In this document: in pieces, positions 35,014-48,739 of the stretch
Layout: every line of letters starts with the position of its first letter
Numbering within the stretch: position 1 is the first letter of the stretch
DNA from: Reclinomonas americana ATCC 50394
Taxonomy: Eukaryota; Jakobida; Jakobea; Jakobida
Length of the DNA: 64,000 bases
Assembly: GCA_048213135.1 (NCBI GenBank)
Contig: PS015110.1
Location: 50,221 to 114,220 of the forward strand
Reading direction: 5' to 3'
Notes under the pieces: model-generated
The model's database searches: none
What the model was told of the DNA's origin: nothing
Seen by the model: only the letters and a program-made list of their open reading frames with translations
Made by a program: the position numbers and the translations under genes

Positions 35014-36213
35014 TCTTCGCTCGACCCCCAAATGCAAAATAAAAAATATGTTGCATAAATAGCTTTTAGCGCGAATCGCAGCTGCCAAGTCCGACACAGG
35101 CACACAAGCAACAGCGGGGCTTGCTGCGCACGTGTGAATGCGCAGCTCACAAGGTTTGATTCGAAGTGGCAGTCATTGAGAAATGCATTCGGACACCAAG
35201 ACCAACCACATGCAGAGCCACCACGAAACACCACAGCACCGCGATCTGCATCGCAGAGCAACGCGCAGCTGCACAGTGAATTGACGCACTCGGCTGTATG
35301 CAGACGACTGATACTCGAAGGATCCGCCCTTCGCCAGAGAGAGAGGGAGCCCCTACTGCTGTGAACGACATGAATGAAGGCGTCTGCGTTCTCCTCTCTC
35401 CCCTGCACAATTATCCTCTTCTATCCTCTCCTTTCGTCTCCTCTGCTCTTGTCTTTATCTTATCCTCCTTTCTTCTCTTCACTTCTCTCGTCTTCTCCTC
35501 AAAGGCCTTTTTTGAGAAGGAAAGAAAAGAAGCAAAGTCTCTTTTCTTCTCAAGAGAGAGAGTGAAAGGGAGATTCGTCTCTTCGTTCCTTCAGTTTCTC
35601 CTGTTCTGTTCTCTCCCCTCTTCTCCTCTCCTCTCTGCAGCTGTCTCTCTCTCCCGCTTCCCCTCCTTTCCTTTCCTCTCCTCCCTTTCTCCCTTCTCTT
35701 TCCACTCGTCCCTTTTCTTTTTTCTCCTCTATTCTCCTCCCTTCTATTCCCTTCTCTTTCCTTCGGCCTTTCACTATTTTCTTCGTTCTCCTCCTCTATT
35801 CTCTTCTTATCTTCTCTTCTTTTCTCTTCTTCGTCTCTCACCCCTCTCTTTCTCTTATCCTCTCGCCTTTTCCCTTCCCCTTCCCCTCATCCCCTTCCCT
35901 TCATCCCCCTTCCCCTCATCCCCCTTCCCCTCATCCCCCTTCCCTTCATCCCCCTTCCCCTCNNNNNNNNNNNNNNNNNNNNNNNNNNNNNNNNNNNNNN
36001 NNNNNNNNNNNNNNNNNNNNNNNNNNNNNNNNNNNNNNNNNNNNNNNNNNNNNNNNNNNNNNNNNNNNNNNNNNNNNNNNNNNNNNNNNNNNNNNNNNNN
36101 NNNNNNNNNNNNNNNNNNNNNNNNNNNNNNNNNNNNNNNNNNNNNNNNNNNNNNNNNNNNNNNNNNNNNNNNNNNNNNNNNNNNNNNNNNNNNNNTCCAT
36201 AACTTGACCTGAT
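35014..36213. other. Intergenic region with CT-rich sequence and gap 35963-36195
   Basis: Upstream flank of the TRIM-like gene and downstream flank of the ankyr-like/coiled-coil gene. It is CT-rich from about 35,390 and ends in a 14-15-bp repeat (CCCCCTTCCCCTCAT, 35,870-35,962) that runs into the gap. No coding sequence recognised. Confidence 0.55.
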
Positions 36214-39200
36214 TCACTCCGCTTCACCAACTGCAATCTCCGCCTCCAGATGCTTGCGCAGCGAGCCACTCTCCAACAACTCATGCAGCACGCTGGCATT
36301 GGAGAACCGCACCTGCACGCGCAGCGCATCTCCGTCGTCATTGTGCATCAACTCCGGACCCGTCACCTCCACCGTGGCGGCGGCGATTCGCCGGAATGCG
36401 CTGCTCACAATGTTGGCCGATCGGTGCACTGGGGTGTCGTCGCTATGCAGGGCGGATGCTTCGGAAATGTCGCCTGCGGAGAGGTACAGGTGAATTGCAG
36501 GGAACAGCACCCCTCCCCATCCACCACCTCTCACTCACTCACCATCATCCGTCAAGTCGAAGTCCATGCTGGCCACCAACCCTCGGTACAGCACTCGTGG
36601 CGAGTACTCCAGCAGCAATGAGCACAGCCTCTGCAGGGCCGACTGTGAGGCGCGCTGCGATCGGCTGTCACTGCCCGGTCGCAGAGTGCTGGAAGGCGCC
36701 GCGCTGGACTCGGACAACAGCTCCGTATCTGGGGAAGGCATTTGTGAGGAAGCAAGGGAATAAAGTGACCAGCTGCATCGTTACACTGACCCACGGAGCC
36801 GGGACCACGTGCAAAACCGTAAATATGGCAAAGTTCATCCAAGTTGGGGATACCCACTGGCAGGGGAGAGGAGATTTTAGACGCAACGATTCCCAACGTT
36901 GACAACACAAATCACGCTTACTGGCTGTCCTCCTCCACTCTCACCCAAAACTCTATCACTCTCGAGACAGAAATCTTCAACAATACGACAGCTGATGACC
37001 CCTGGCAGAACTGCAGCTCAACAGCTCGTGCTGCTTATAGTATTTTCCCGTACGTCAGCGGAGCAGACTGCTTATGTCATCTGACGTTGCTAGCGTGGCA
37101 AACAGGCCTATCACTTGCTCACATGCGCATGCTAGTCTACTGCTTTCAATTGTGTCCTCCTGCCTGTCCCTCTCGCTTTTCTATGTCCCTGCCCTCCACA
37201 TGTACCCGCACGCCCCCCACACACAGATTTGGCTCACATTTCGCGGCAATCTGACAACAACATGAGTGACTGAAAGCCTCAGCAAACAACACTACATCGC
37301 TCGAATCCTCACCGGCTTTAGCGGCAGACCAGCAGCAAACGCTCTGTTAAGAGTGAGTTCAAAATCAAGTTCTCCTCAAGCAGTCTGAAAGCCAGATACC
37401 TGTACGCTTCAGCAGCAGCGGCAGATTTGACACAAGAGATCTCAGTCGCCGTCTCGGCTTCAGGAAGCTGCTTGAACTCGACGAGCAGTCGATGGTACAA
37501 TGTCTCCCATTTCTCGACACCAGCAAGGGCATGGTTCGCCTGCGCCGCTGACTCTTCCATCTGTGCACGAGCCTTGGCAAGTTCGGCGCCATCGCTGAGC
37601 AGCTGCAACTTGCGGTGCTTTTCCTCCATCTCCGCCTCAAGCTGGGCAACAGCAACAACAAATTGCGTCAGTGATTCGACAAATCAGTGTATGTCATCAT
37701 CCACACTCTTAACCCCTCCCGGAAACCCTCTCACGTGACAATTACATACATAATGCTCAGCAATACTCAGTCAAGATGTCTGCGCCTTGTTATTCTTGCC
37801 TTCCTGCTTAGTGCTTCTCTCACCTTGCTGTGATAGATGAACCGACTGACGCACACTCCGAGCTCCTTCTTGCATCGCCCCTCTGTCTCGGCAACCATCT
37901 GCGGAACTTCCCCACGCCGCTCAGAGTCCTCTTGCCACAGCTGCAAAGAATTAGCTGCTGCTTGATACGCAGAAATATACATCTCCGGGAAGCAAGAACT
38001 CTCTGCGGAGAGAGCTTGCAACACGCCCAGGCACGCGTCAACTGGTTCCATCTCCGATTGCACAACCTTCTCTTGTTCGGCGAGCTCGGCGCTGAGACAG
38101 CTGAGTTCGTGCAATGCGACAGTGTTCAGCTTCAGCCGATGCAGCAAGTCCTGGCGCTCTGCCTCGCGCATCTGCCGCTGATCAGCCACGTAGACTGTCA
38201 TGCCTTGCAATTCCCGCCGAAGTTCGGCTTGCTGACCGCGCCCGCGGTCAAGGCTGCTGCAAAGCTCTTGTCGCCGCTTATGCCAGTTGACCCGCATATC
38301 GGATCCCTCACAGTTGACTACTGCTGCCTTCTCCACAGCAGCAGTTGTGATAGCCGATACCAAAGCAGAAGCATGCAACTGGTCAAGAGCCTTGTCCACC
38401 GCGGCCACTTGCAAAGGATCGCGGACCGCCGCCGCAGATACCTGAGCAACATCTTCAGAGGCTGCTTTCGCAGCCGCAATCAGCAAAAGCTTCTTCTCCG
38501 TCAAGTCATCCAGTGCATCAGAGTCGCGATGAATCTGCAACAAAAGTGTTGAACTATACTGGTAGCGGTGGCACAACATTCAACACGCTGTACCTCATGC
38601 ATCAGACCAATGGCATCGGCGACAGAGTGCTTTGTGATACATGTGACCAGTGGCAGCTTGGCATTGCGAAATGAGGGCCGATCCATGCGCGCGAGCACGC
38701 CATTCACAAGTTTCTGACGCAGTTGTCGCAAGTAATCGGCGGGATCGCCAGTTCCACACCAAGCCGGGAGTCTGCGACAAGTCGCAGAAAACGTCAATGC
38801 GAAGAAAAGGCCATACTACAGTAGGAGAAGCATGTACCCAAAGAGGATACTCAGATCCAAATCTGCGCACAAATTATTGAAGGCAGTGAGATTCGATGAC
38901 AGCAGCCAATGACACCTCTGTACAGAGAGTTACGCAAGCAACAGTTCTCCACTCATTGACTCACTCACTCCCTTTGGCAGCACCACTCGCCTACTTGTGG
39001 CACCAACTCATACTCCGTTCCACTCACTCACCGCCGTCGATGTTTTCGACTCCAGCAGCTGGGGCATCGGCTCCACGATCGTCAGCTATGTATGGAGAGC
39101 CCGACACATATTAATGCGACGAAAAATATATCCGCAAGTTAAAGTTGAACCGTACCGAGATGGCGCAGATCATGGGTCAGCTTCTCGACTTCCTCATCGC

Positions 39201-39931
39201 GCAGCACATCAGTCCGAGGATCTGGATACAGTGACTTCAGACTGCCCATCTCTTCCGCCACTCTCTCCCGTGATGCGTCAAACGGAGAGCGAAGGGTCTG
39301 CCTGACGTCACTGCAACACTCGTCATACTCTGCGAGAGCACAATACGTCAACTACCACGTATGCACGCTATAAGCGGATGCGCCGTCACGCAACCGATGG
39401 GAAGGCGAACGAGGGCAGCATCCCGCCTCAGGCTTTTTATCTGTGAAAACAATGAGATCACTGTTGAGACACGTACGCTCGCCACAGGTCACTCACCTCG
39501 GTAAGCTTCTCGAGCACCATGGCCAGTTCTTGTCTGCCGTTGTCACGTACTACTTGAGCTGCCGTCTCGCCTCGCTCATTTACCATGGGAATAAGGTCGG
39601 GATAACGAATGGCGAGCACTACCGCAGTGGCAACAAGGCGGCCAAATTGGGTGTCATCCCCATTATAGCGATAATGATACACCAGTCCGTTGACAGCGTG
39701 GTGAAGTGCCGTAGACTTGCCCTTGTCGACTGCCAGCGCCATTTTCGGCGGACATCGTTGATCATCGGCCAGAAACCACTCCACCACATCGATATCCTCG
39801 CGATAGTGACACGCGCGGATTGCCCCCATTAGTGGTGTCTCTCCGGGTTCTATCGCGAGCGTCACATATTCTCCGTTCACATGAAAGCTGACATTCCCAG
39901 AAGAGTAGTCAAAGCCGTTGTCACTGTACAG

Positions 39932-39984
<53 letters not shown>

Positions 39985-40287
39985 ACACACACACACAAAA
40001 GAAGGCGATGAATACATGGGGGCGAGATGGAGACACAACCACAGTGCACTGACGCACAAACTCATGTTTCGTGATCACCACAAGGACGTCGCCAAGGCGA
40101 CTTCAACGTTGATAAAGTTCAGTCGCACACACGAGTTGCACAAACTCGACACAGCCTTGACGATTCGCCTCGACCAACGTGTTTTGTCTTGGGGGACACA
40201 CCGCACCAATACTGGAGCTCGACGTGCATTACTCGAGCGTATTCCACTTCTCCTCCTCCCCCCACCCCCCCCTTTCTCGCCTTTCAC
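36214..40287 (-). CDS. Ankyrin-like / coiled-coil protein (13 phased exons, 5' end uncertain)
   Basis: Phase-consistent exons: 39923-39497, 39440-39395, 39329-39156, 39085-39032, 38862-38838, 38771-38594, 38534-37824, 37641-37400, 37343-37313, 37250-37223, 36856-36791, 36728-36543, 36473-36214 (TGA), about 810 codons. The first has ankyrin-like features (GETPLMGAIRA...DVVEWFLAD and STALHHAV, then NERGETAAQVVRD). A middle segment reads LFGLPAWCGTGDPADYLRQL, followed by about 320 residues of predicted coiled coil (e.g. LHRLKLNTVALHELSCLSAE) and a globular C-terminus (LDELCHIYGFARGPGSV...) that I do not recognise. The exon before 39923 must end in phase 2; a frame from an ATG at 40287 could supply it, but that start is tentative. 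Three exons are 25-31 nt. Function unknown; ankyrin plus coiled coil suggests a scaffold. Confidence 0.65.
39939..39998 (+). repeat. (CA)n microsatellite
   Basis: About 28 CA units with one TA interruption, directly upstream (in gene sense) of the ankyrin-like exon acceptor at 39,924. It therefore forms the polypyrimidine/TG-rich tract of that intron. Confidence 0.9.
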
Positions 40288-40321
40288 ATCCCTTCAATAA
40301 TCAGACACCCTTTCCCTCTTT

Positions 40322-40795
40322 TCACTCCCTCGCCAACAACAACCTCTCCAACCTCTCCAACCTCCCCTGCATCTCCGCCACCGCCTGCTCCCTCCTCGCC
40401 CTCTCCTCCGCCAACTGCCGCCGCAGCTCGGCCACCTCGGCATCCTTCTCCCGCAACAACTCCGCATGCCGATCCACCTCCTCGTGCTGCTCATTAATGG
40501 CCTCCACCAGCACCGCCGTCACGCGCGAGTAATCGACCTGACGGAACTCGGTGCCGTGGCGCGACTTGTGACGCCACACCAGCTCGGGCCACACCGCCTC
40601 CAGCTCCTGCGCAATCACACCGATTTCGCGCTTGCCGGCGGTGGCGCCGACTTGATCGGCGGCGTACTCGCTCCACTCGAACGTGTAGCCGTGAATCGAG
40701 CGGAGGGCGTCGAGCACGGAGCTGCCGAGGGCCTCGCGCAGCGTTCGAACGTTGCTCTTGAGCGAGCGATCGGAGAAGGCCGTGCCGAGGGTGAT
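40322..40795 (-). other. Peptidase_S74 intramolecular chaperone domain
   Basis: Begins AFSDRSLKSNV. The cleavage-site Ser (codon 40774-40772) and the Lys five residues on (40759-40757) match the Ser/Lys pair of SDRRLK in MYRF and phage chaperones. It continues with SIHGYTFEW, EIGVIAQELEAVWPELV and VDYSRVTAVLVEAINEQ, then a long heptad helix (AELRRQLAEERARREQ) to the stop. Cleavage before the Ser would release a C-terminal piece of about 150 residues, the usual size. Confidence 0.92.
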
Positions 40796-43700
40796 GGGAT
40801 ACGCGTTGCCGACGTTGTCGACCCAGCAGGGCTGCGGGTGGAAGGGAAGGGGATGAGCAATAGAAGGGTGAGGTTCTCCAACCTCTCTCGTTCTCTCTTG
40901 CTCTCTCACACAAACTGCCGTCTTTTCTCGCCCACTCTCTTCGTCTCGCGCTTGATCGTGTCACCGACAGCGTAGCTCGCACCGCCATTGGCCACCGTGG
41001 CACTCACAATGCCAGTGCTGACTGAGGACATGGCACCAGAAACGATCGTCTCTCACGCCCTCCACTTCGTATCTCTCTGCTTCCCATTCTCTCTCCCTTT
41101 ATTCTTCCCCCTCTCTGAACTTCTTTCGATCACTGCCTCCATCCCGATTCCTCGCAGAACCGCCAATAATTTATCGCTCACACACAGACCTCTCACTCTC
41201 ACCTCGGCAACTCACCATCATATCTCTCGCTTTCACTCTCTTCGCCTCTCGAGTCTCTCCTTTTCTCATTCTCTCTTCTTTTTCTCCCTCTATCTTTACT
41301 TCTTTTGGTCGCTGCCTTCTTCCCCATTCCTCGCAAACAACCATCTCTCATTTTCGCTCACACACAGACCTCTCACTCACACCTTCGCTCCTGTCCCTCC
41401 AACTCACATCTTGTCTCTCTCACTCCCTTTCTTCGCCTCGTTCATTGTCCTCACCTCTCCCCCCTCCTATTCCTCTCGCTGATTAACGCGCTCACTCACA
41501 AATGTCTCTCACTTTTTTCTTCCTTTCTTTCTCTCACCCACACAATTCCCATTTACCGTGTCTCCTCTCCAACTCCCTACGATCCTCTGAGAGAGAGCAT
41601 ACGATCATTCTCACTATCTTCCCCACAATATCTCAGTTGTTCCAGCTCTGAACAAACCAACTTCGTGTCTCTATCGCGCCCCTCCTAGTCTTTGCCATAC
41701 CTGTCCTTCCCTCCCTCTCACACATACACATTCTCTCCCTCCATCTCTCCCTTTCTCTCTCCCTCCCTCCTTCTCCCTCACTCTCTCTCCCTTACCCTCC
41801 CTCCCTTCTCCCTGTCCCCCTTCCCCCTTCTCCCTTTCCCTCACCCCCTCCCCCTTTCCCCTACTCACATTCACAGTAATTCCCATCTTGGTCGTTGCAT
41901 CGCACACATACAGCTGCCCATAACCACCAGCCTGCGTCGGCGGCGTAATCGCACGCGCCAAAATCGCAATCGTACCCGAGTCAAACTTGGTCAGTGACGT
42001 GGTAGAGAACACCGCGTTGCCGGCCACCGTCAACGTGTTGGTAGTTGACGGTAATGTGACATTGCCCGACAGCGTGGCGGCACCCGTGATCGCCACGGTG
42101 TTGGCAAACGACGCCGGACCGGCCACCGCAAAGGCGCCGGCGCCCACACTCGTAAACGAGGTAAGACCGGCAAAGGTAGTGGCGCCGGTAACCGACAGTG
42201 TGCCGCCCAAATTCGTGGCACTCGGGCCGGTCACCGTGAGACCCGCATTGAGGGTGGCGAGACCGGCGGAGACGGCAAAGGTGCCGGTGATCTGCGACAT
42301 GGAGAGAGGCATGGTTAGCAGCATATAAAAACAAGATTAACCTTCTGTTATGGAGATCTCGTCATCCACCATTTTAGCTCATTTAGATCTCTCTCTCTCT
42401 CTCTCGTACAGCCGCTGCGACACTCTCGACTCAGACACTCACAACCATCCATAGTGAGTGTGCATCGCTCACTTCGTTCGCTCTCTTGAACAACTCTGCC
42501 GATGCATGTCTCTGGCGGTGTCAAACATCCTGCGCGAGCGTGCATCACTCACTTTGTTCGCTCTCTCGAACTGCTCCTACGAACTCCACCATCCAAAGTG
42601 CGCGTGAATCGCTCATTTCGGTCGCTCTCTCAAATAACTCTCCTGCTGTGGCATGTTTGATGCCCACGCTTTCGACCATCACAAGTACGTGTATCGCTCA
42701 CTTCGTTCGCTCTCTTGAATCACTCTGACGCTGTCAATCATCCCCAGTGCATGTGAATCGCTCAAATCGTTCGCTCTCTCGAATCACATGCTTGCGTCTG
42801 ACGCTGTATACCATCCAAAGAGTGCATGAATCGCTCACTTCGTTCCCCTCTTGCCATTGCGTGCCTGTCACTGACGTCATCCAACATTTTAGCTCACTTC
42901 GATCTCTCTCTCGAGCAGCCGCTGCGACACTCTTGACTCTGACCCTCTCAGTCAATCTATCGCTCACTTCGTTCGCTCTCTTCACTCGCCTTCTGTGATA
43001 TGTCTCTGACGCTCTCCACCACTCTGGGTGCGCATATCGCTCACGTTGTTCGCTCTGTTGAATCACTCCGACGCTCTCCACCATCCAAGTTGTGCGTCAA
43101 TAGCTCACTTTGTTCGCTCTCTTGCTCACTCTCTAGTTGTGGCATGCTTATCTCTCACGCTCTCACACATGCGAGGTATGGGCATCGCTCACTTCGATCG
43201 CTACCTCGAATTGCTCTCTGACGCTTTCCACCATTCTCAGTGCGCGCGTATCGCTCACTTCGTTCGCTCTATTCAATCACTCTACGATGTCATTCTTCGT
43301 AGGTGTGCGTCAGTCGCTCACTTCGTTCGCTCTCTCAAATCACTCTCCTGTTGTGTCCGATGCTCTCACCTCGCACCTATCGCTCACTTCGTTCGCTCTC
43401 TCTACCCCTTTCCCCCTCTCTCCCTTCCCCTTCCACCCCCTTCCCCTTTCCCACTCACCGCCACATTGCTGCTGAACGTTCCCGTGGTGGCCGTCAGCGC
43501 ACCCACCGACGACGTGGTCGCCACCGTCAGGCTATTGAACGAACCGGAGCCACCCACCGTCAACGTCGACGGTGCCGTAATGGCCACACTCGACGCAAAC
43601 GTCACCAAACCGGCCACCGACAGCGTCGAGCTCAGCGTCGTCGCTCCGGTCACGGCCAGCGTACCACTCAGCGTGGTGGCACCGCCGCCCGTCACACTCA

Positions 43701-44587
43701 GCGTGCCCGGCGAGTTAATGGTGAAGCTGCCGGTGAGTGACGAGTTGCCGGTAATGGCCACGCCCGCCTGCATCGTCACAGCGCTCCTGACCAGCAGCGT
43801 GCCGTCCATGGTGGTCGGGCCGTTGCCCATTTGGAACTGCTTGCCGTCGGCAATCGTAAACGCGCCATTGTGTACCGTCGTTCCCGCCACCGTCAACGTG
43901 CCATTGAGGGTCGTCGCACCCGTACCCACCGCAAAGGAAAACGTGTCGGCAATCGAAACCGGAGCCAAGAAGCTGGTGGCGCCCGTCACCGACAGTGCAC
44001 CGACGTTGGTCTGCCCGGTCACCGAAAGCGTGCCGCCCAGGGTGGTGTTGCCGTTGCCCATGGAGAAGTTGTTTCCGTTGGGAATGACCACGTTGCCATT
44101 GAAGGAGAAGCTGCCGCCCAGTGCCGACAGGCCGCCATTCAGCGTCGTCAAACCGGCCACAGTCAACGAGCCGCCGAGGGTCGTGGCGCCCGTGCCCACC
44201 GTCAGTGTGTTGGCACCCGAGATGGAAATCGGTCCGTTGGAGGTGACACCGTTGCCGGCGGTGATGAGGCCCGTGATGTTGGCCGTGCCAGCCACCGTCA
44301 AGTTGCCTGCGATATTTTGTAAGAAAGAGACAGAGGGAATGAATTGCACGGCTGTGAACACTTCTCGCTCACCTCCCAACGTGGCCGTGCCGGTACCCAT
44401 GGTAAACGTCGACGCGTTCTGCAGCGTCATGTTTCCGTTGAAAGTCGACGCACCGCCCACCGACAGAGTCGACGACAAGGTGGTGGCGCCGGTCACTGCC
44501 AGCGTGCTGCCGAGAGTCGTCGCGGCGCTGGCGTTGAAGGTGCCGCCAACACTCAGTGCGCCTGTGATATCATCGAGTGAGTAGAGG

Positions 44588-44633
<46 letters not shown>

Positions 44634-45192
44634 CAGTACAACATAACAAACTACCACAGACGAAAGACACTATTGACTCCTACCAACCCTACAATCGCTC
44701 GCACGCACAGACAAGACACGCAGAATAAACAACGCAGAANNNNNNNNNNNNNNNNNNNNNNNNNNNNNNNNNNNNNNNNNNNNNNNNNNNNNNNNNNNNN
44801 NNNNNNNNNNNNNNNNNNNNNNNNNNNNNNNNNNNNNNNNNNNNNNNNNNNNNNNNNNNNNNNNNNNNNNNNNNNNNNNNNNNNNNNNNNNNNNNNNNNN
44901 NNNNNNNNNNNNNNNNNNNNNNNNNNNNNNNNNNNNNNNNNNNNNNNNNNNNNNNNNNNNNNNNNNNNNNNNNNNNNNNNNNNNNNNNNNNNNNNNNNNN
45001 NNNNNNNNNNNNNNNNNNNNNNNNNNNNNNNNNNNNNNNNNNNNNNNNNNNNNNNNNNNNNNNNNNNNNNNNNNNNNNNNNNNNNNNNNNNNNNNNNNNN
45101 NNNNNNNNNNNNNNNNNNNNNNNNNNNNNNNNNNNNNNNNNNNNNNNNNNNNNNNNNNNNNNNNNNNNNNNNNNNNNNNNNNNNNNNNNNNN

Positions 45193-45234
<42 letters not shown>

Positions 45235-48200
45235 AGTACAACATACAAATCCACAGCGAAAAGACACATTTGATCTCAACCCCTCAATCGCTCGCACGCA
45301 CAGACAAGACACGCAGATAAACAAACGCAGTGAGAGACAGAGGTCCGTACAACAAGGGATCAAGAAAGAAATAAGAGAGACATTTCCTCAGAATCACTCG
45401 AATTACATACATGCTCACTCGTGCACGCACAGAGAGAGAGAACATTGATAGAAGCGCAGAGACAAGTAAAAGCAAGAGAGCAGAAAACACAAAAATCCGC
45501 TGAGCAAGAGACACATATGACCGCAATCGCCAATCGCTCGCAAACAAGACAGGCGCACGAAGAGCGAGAGACAGACAGCGAGAGATGTCCGTACAACAAG
45601 TCTACGAAGCAGAATGACAGAGGTACAATCTCACACTCACTGTACAGATTCACGACTGACTGTATTCCTGATTTTGACACACAAACACAAGAGAGAGAGA
45701 GAGGGAGGGAGGGAGGGAGAGATGACCACGCAAACAGAATGCCTGACTGCGTGTTTGCGTGAGAGAGAATACATGCACACATACACACAGAGAGGGAGAG
45801 AGACAGAAAGAGAAAGAGAGAGAAAGCCAAACAAATCAACTGAATTCTTACACGCACTCGATCGCTCGCACGCAAACTAGTACACCTTGCTCAACAAGAA
45901 ACATACAGAGCAAAAAGCAACATATTCAGATCAGGTGACTGACAGTCTCGCTGACTAAGACACAGAGAGCGAAAGAGACACGCAAATGTGCGACTGACTC
46001 AGTGCATACAAATATAGAGAGACGCGACTCAGAAACAACATCAGTATGTGTTCAAACTCTCTTTGTTCCTCTTCGCCCTTCCCCTCCCAACCCTTCCCCT
46101 CCCCACCCTTCCCCTTCTTCCCCTCCCCTAATTTCCGCAACTCGTCACATTCATATTCTGCGACGCCGTGACATTCGCGGAGAACGTGCTCACACCACCC
46201 ACCGACAGCGTGCCGACAAGCTGCGTCGCACCGACCAGCACCTGCAAACCGCCCGCCGTCACCGTCACACCATTCTTGAAATCGGTGGCGCCGACCACAG
46301 TCAGCGCACCACCCAGTGTGGTCGTTCCCGTGCCAACATTCAACGTGTTGGTGCCGCTGATGCTCAGATCGCTGTTAAACGTAGCAATACCGCCCACCGT
46401 CAGCGTCGTCAGCAGATTGGTGGCGCCGGCCACTTGCATGGAGCCGCCAAAAACCGTCGGTCCGTTGCCGACCGTCACCGAGAAGCTGCTCGGCACCGTG
46501 AGGTTGCCGTTGATCGTCAGCGCCGACGTGAAATTGACGCCGCCATTAAAGGTGGCCAGTCCACCGACAGTCAGCGTGCCGCTCAGCGAGGTCGAACCTC
46601 CCACGGTCAAGCTATTCGTGCCCAGCACAGCGAGATTGCCGCCGTTCACATCCATGCCCGTGTTGGCCGTCACCTTGCCGGTCAGAGTCGACGTCGAGGC
46701 CACCGACAGCGTGCCGCCGAGTGAAGTGCCACCGGCCGTCACCGTGACGCCCGTAGCCACCGTCAGCGAGTTGGCAATGTTTGTCGCGCCCGTCACATTC
46801 AGCGTCGACAGCAGCGAGGTGCCGAGGAGCACCGAGAGAGTGCCTGTGAGGTGAGGGAAAGTGAGCAAGGCGATGGAAATAAGGACTCGAACAAAGGTGG
46901 AGCGAATACACATGCAGCTCTGTCAACTGGGACAACACACTCTCTCTCCCGCTTGCTCAGTCCATGATGCATTCACTCTGACAGCTCAATGAATCATTCA
47001 CTGACTTTCCTACTCATTCACACACACTCTCTCCCTCACGCAGACTCTCTCTCTCTCTCAACACACGCAGACTCACACTGACTAATTTAACCTCGCATCC
47101 TCCCTCACACACACACACACTCCCTATCTTCCCATGCCCACTCACTAACTCACACAACTCCGACTCACTTTTCTCTCTGATCTCCTCTCCCCTCCTTCTC
47201 CTCTCTCTCTCACTCACTCACTGCCACACACTCACACACTCACACACTCACTCACTCACTCACTCAGTCACTCACTCACTCACTCACTCACTCACTCACT
47301 CACTCACTGCCTTTCTCACTCACACACTCACTCACTCACTCACACACTCACTCACTCACTCACTCACTCACTCACTCACTCACTCACTCTCTCTCTCTCT
47401 CACTCTCTCTCTCTCTCACTCACTCACTCACTCACTCACTCACTCACTCACTCACTCACTCACTCACTCACTCACTCACTCCCTCACTCACTCAGTCACT
47501 CACTCACGCACCCCTTCCCTGTTCCTCTCCTTCTCTCCCCTTCCCCTTTCCCCCTTCACCCCTTTCCCTTTCATCCCCCTTTCCCTTTCTCTTCCCCTTT
47601 CATCTTCCCTTCCCTTTCATCCCCCTTCCCCTGCATACCTTGGAGAGTGGTGGGCCCATTCCCCACCGTCACCGTCTGCCCATTGGCAACCGTAACCGAC
47701 CCATTAAACGACGACGCCCCGCTCACCGTCAACGTCGACAGCGTCGTCGCACCCGTCACCGACAGCGTACCTCCGAGCGACGTCGCACCATTACCAATGG
47801 TCACCGATTGTCCGTTGGCCACCGCCACGGCGCCATTCAGTGTGGTCGAGCCGGCCACCGTGAGCGAGCCGCCGAGCGTCGAGGTGCCGGTGCCAACCGT
47901 GAAGGTGCTCGTGCCCGTCACGGCCACATTGCCAGAGAAGGTGGCCGTGGTGGCCGCCAGAGACGTCATCGTGGTGGCACCGGTGACGGCAAGGGAGCCC
48001 TGCAGTGCAGTGGCGCCGCCAGCCACCGTGAGTGTCGACGGACTGGCCACAGTGACGTTGCCGGCGACGGAGAGTGAGCTGGAGAGCGACGCGGCGCCCG
48101 TCACACTCAGTGTGCCACCGGAGATGTTCAGACCGCCGGCCAGAGTCGCCAGTCCGCTGTTCACCGTAAAGGTGTTGGTGCCGAGAATGTTGACATTGCC

Positions 48201-48647
48201 GTTGAAATCGGCCGCATTCGCCGTCAGCTTGCCCGTCAACGCAGTGGTGCCAGTGACCGCCAGCGAGCCGCCGAGCGTGGTGGCACCCGAGGCCACCGAC
48301 AGCGTACCGCCACCAGTGATGGAGACGNNNNNNNNNNNNNNNNNNNNNNNNNNNNNNNNNNNNNNNNNNNNNNNNNNNNNNNNNNNNNNNNNNNNNNNNN
48401 NNNNNNNNNNNNNNNNNNNNNNNNNNNNNNNNNNNNNNNNNNNNNNNNNNNNNNNNNNNNNNNNNNNNNNNNNNNNNNNNNNNNNNNNNNNNNNNNNNNN
48501 NNNNNNNNNNNNNNNNNNNNNNNNNNNNNNNNNNNNNNNNNNNNNNNNNNNNNNNNNNNNNNNNNNNNNNNNNNNNNNNNNGTACCGTCGGTACGTACGT
48601 ACGTACGTCGTACGTCGTCGTCGTCGTCGTTCGTCGTCGTCGTCGTC

Positions 48648-48739
<92 letters not shown>

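Noticed and set aside
36912-37254. Plus-strand frame with SSTARAAYSIFPYVSGADCL, considered an opposing gene
   Set aside because: It overlaps introns and a 28-nt exon of the ankyrin-like gene and shows no splice partners or known motif.
42440-43400. CRISPR array (regular ~65-75-bp spacing of a conserved ~20-bp core)
   Set aside because: Eukaryotic intron, degenerate cores, spacers similar to each other, no cas genes.
42486-43475. Plus-strand frame with repeated AHFVRSL/SLTSFAL motifs, briefly considered a repeat protein
   Set aside because: It is the translation of the intron minisatellite, readable in several frames, and it lies between two well-defined splice sites of the fibre gene.
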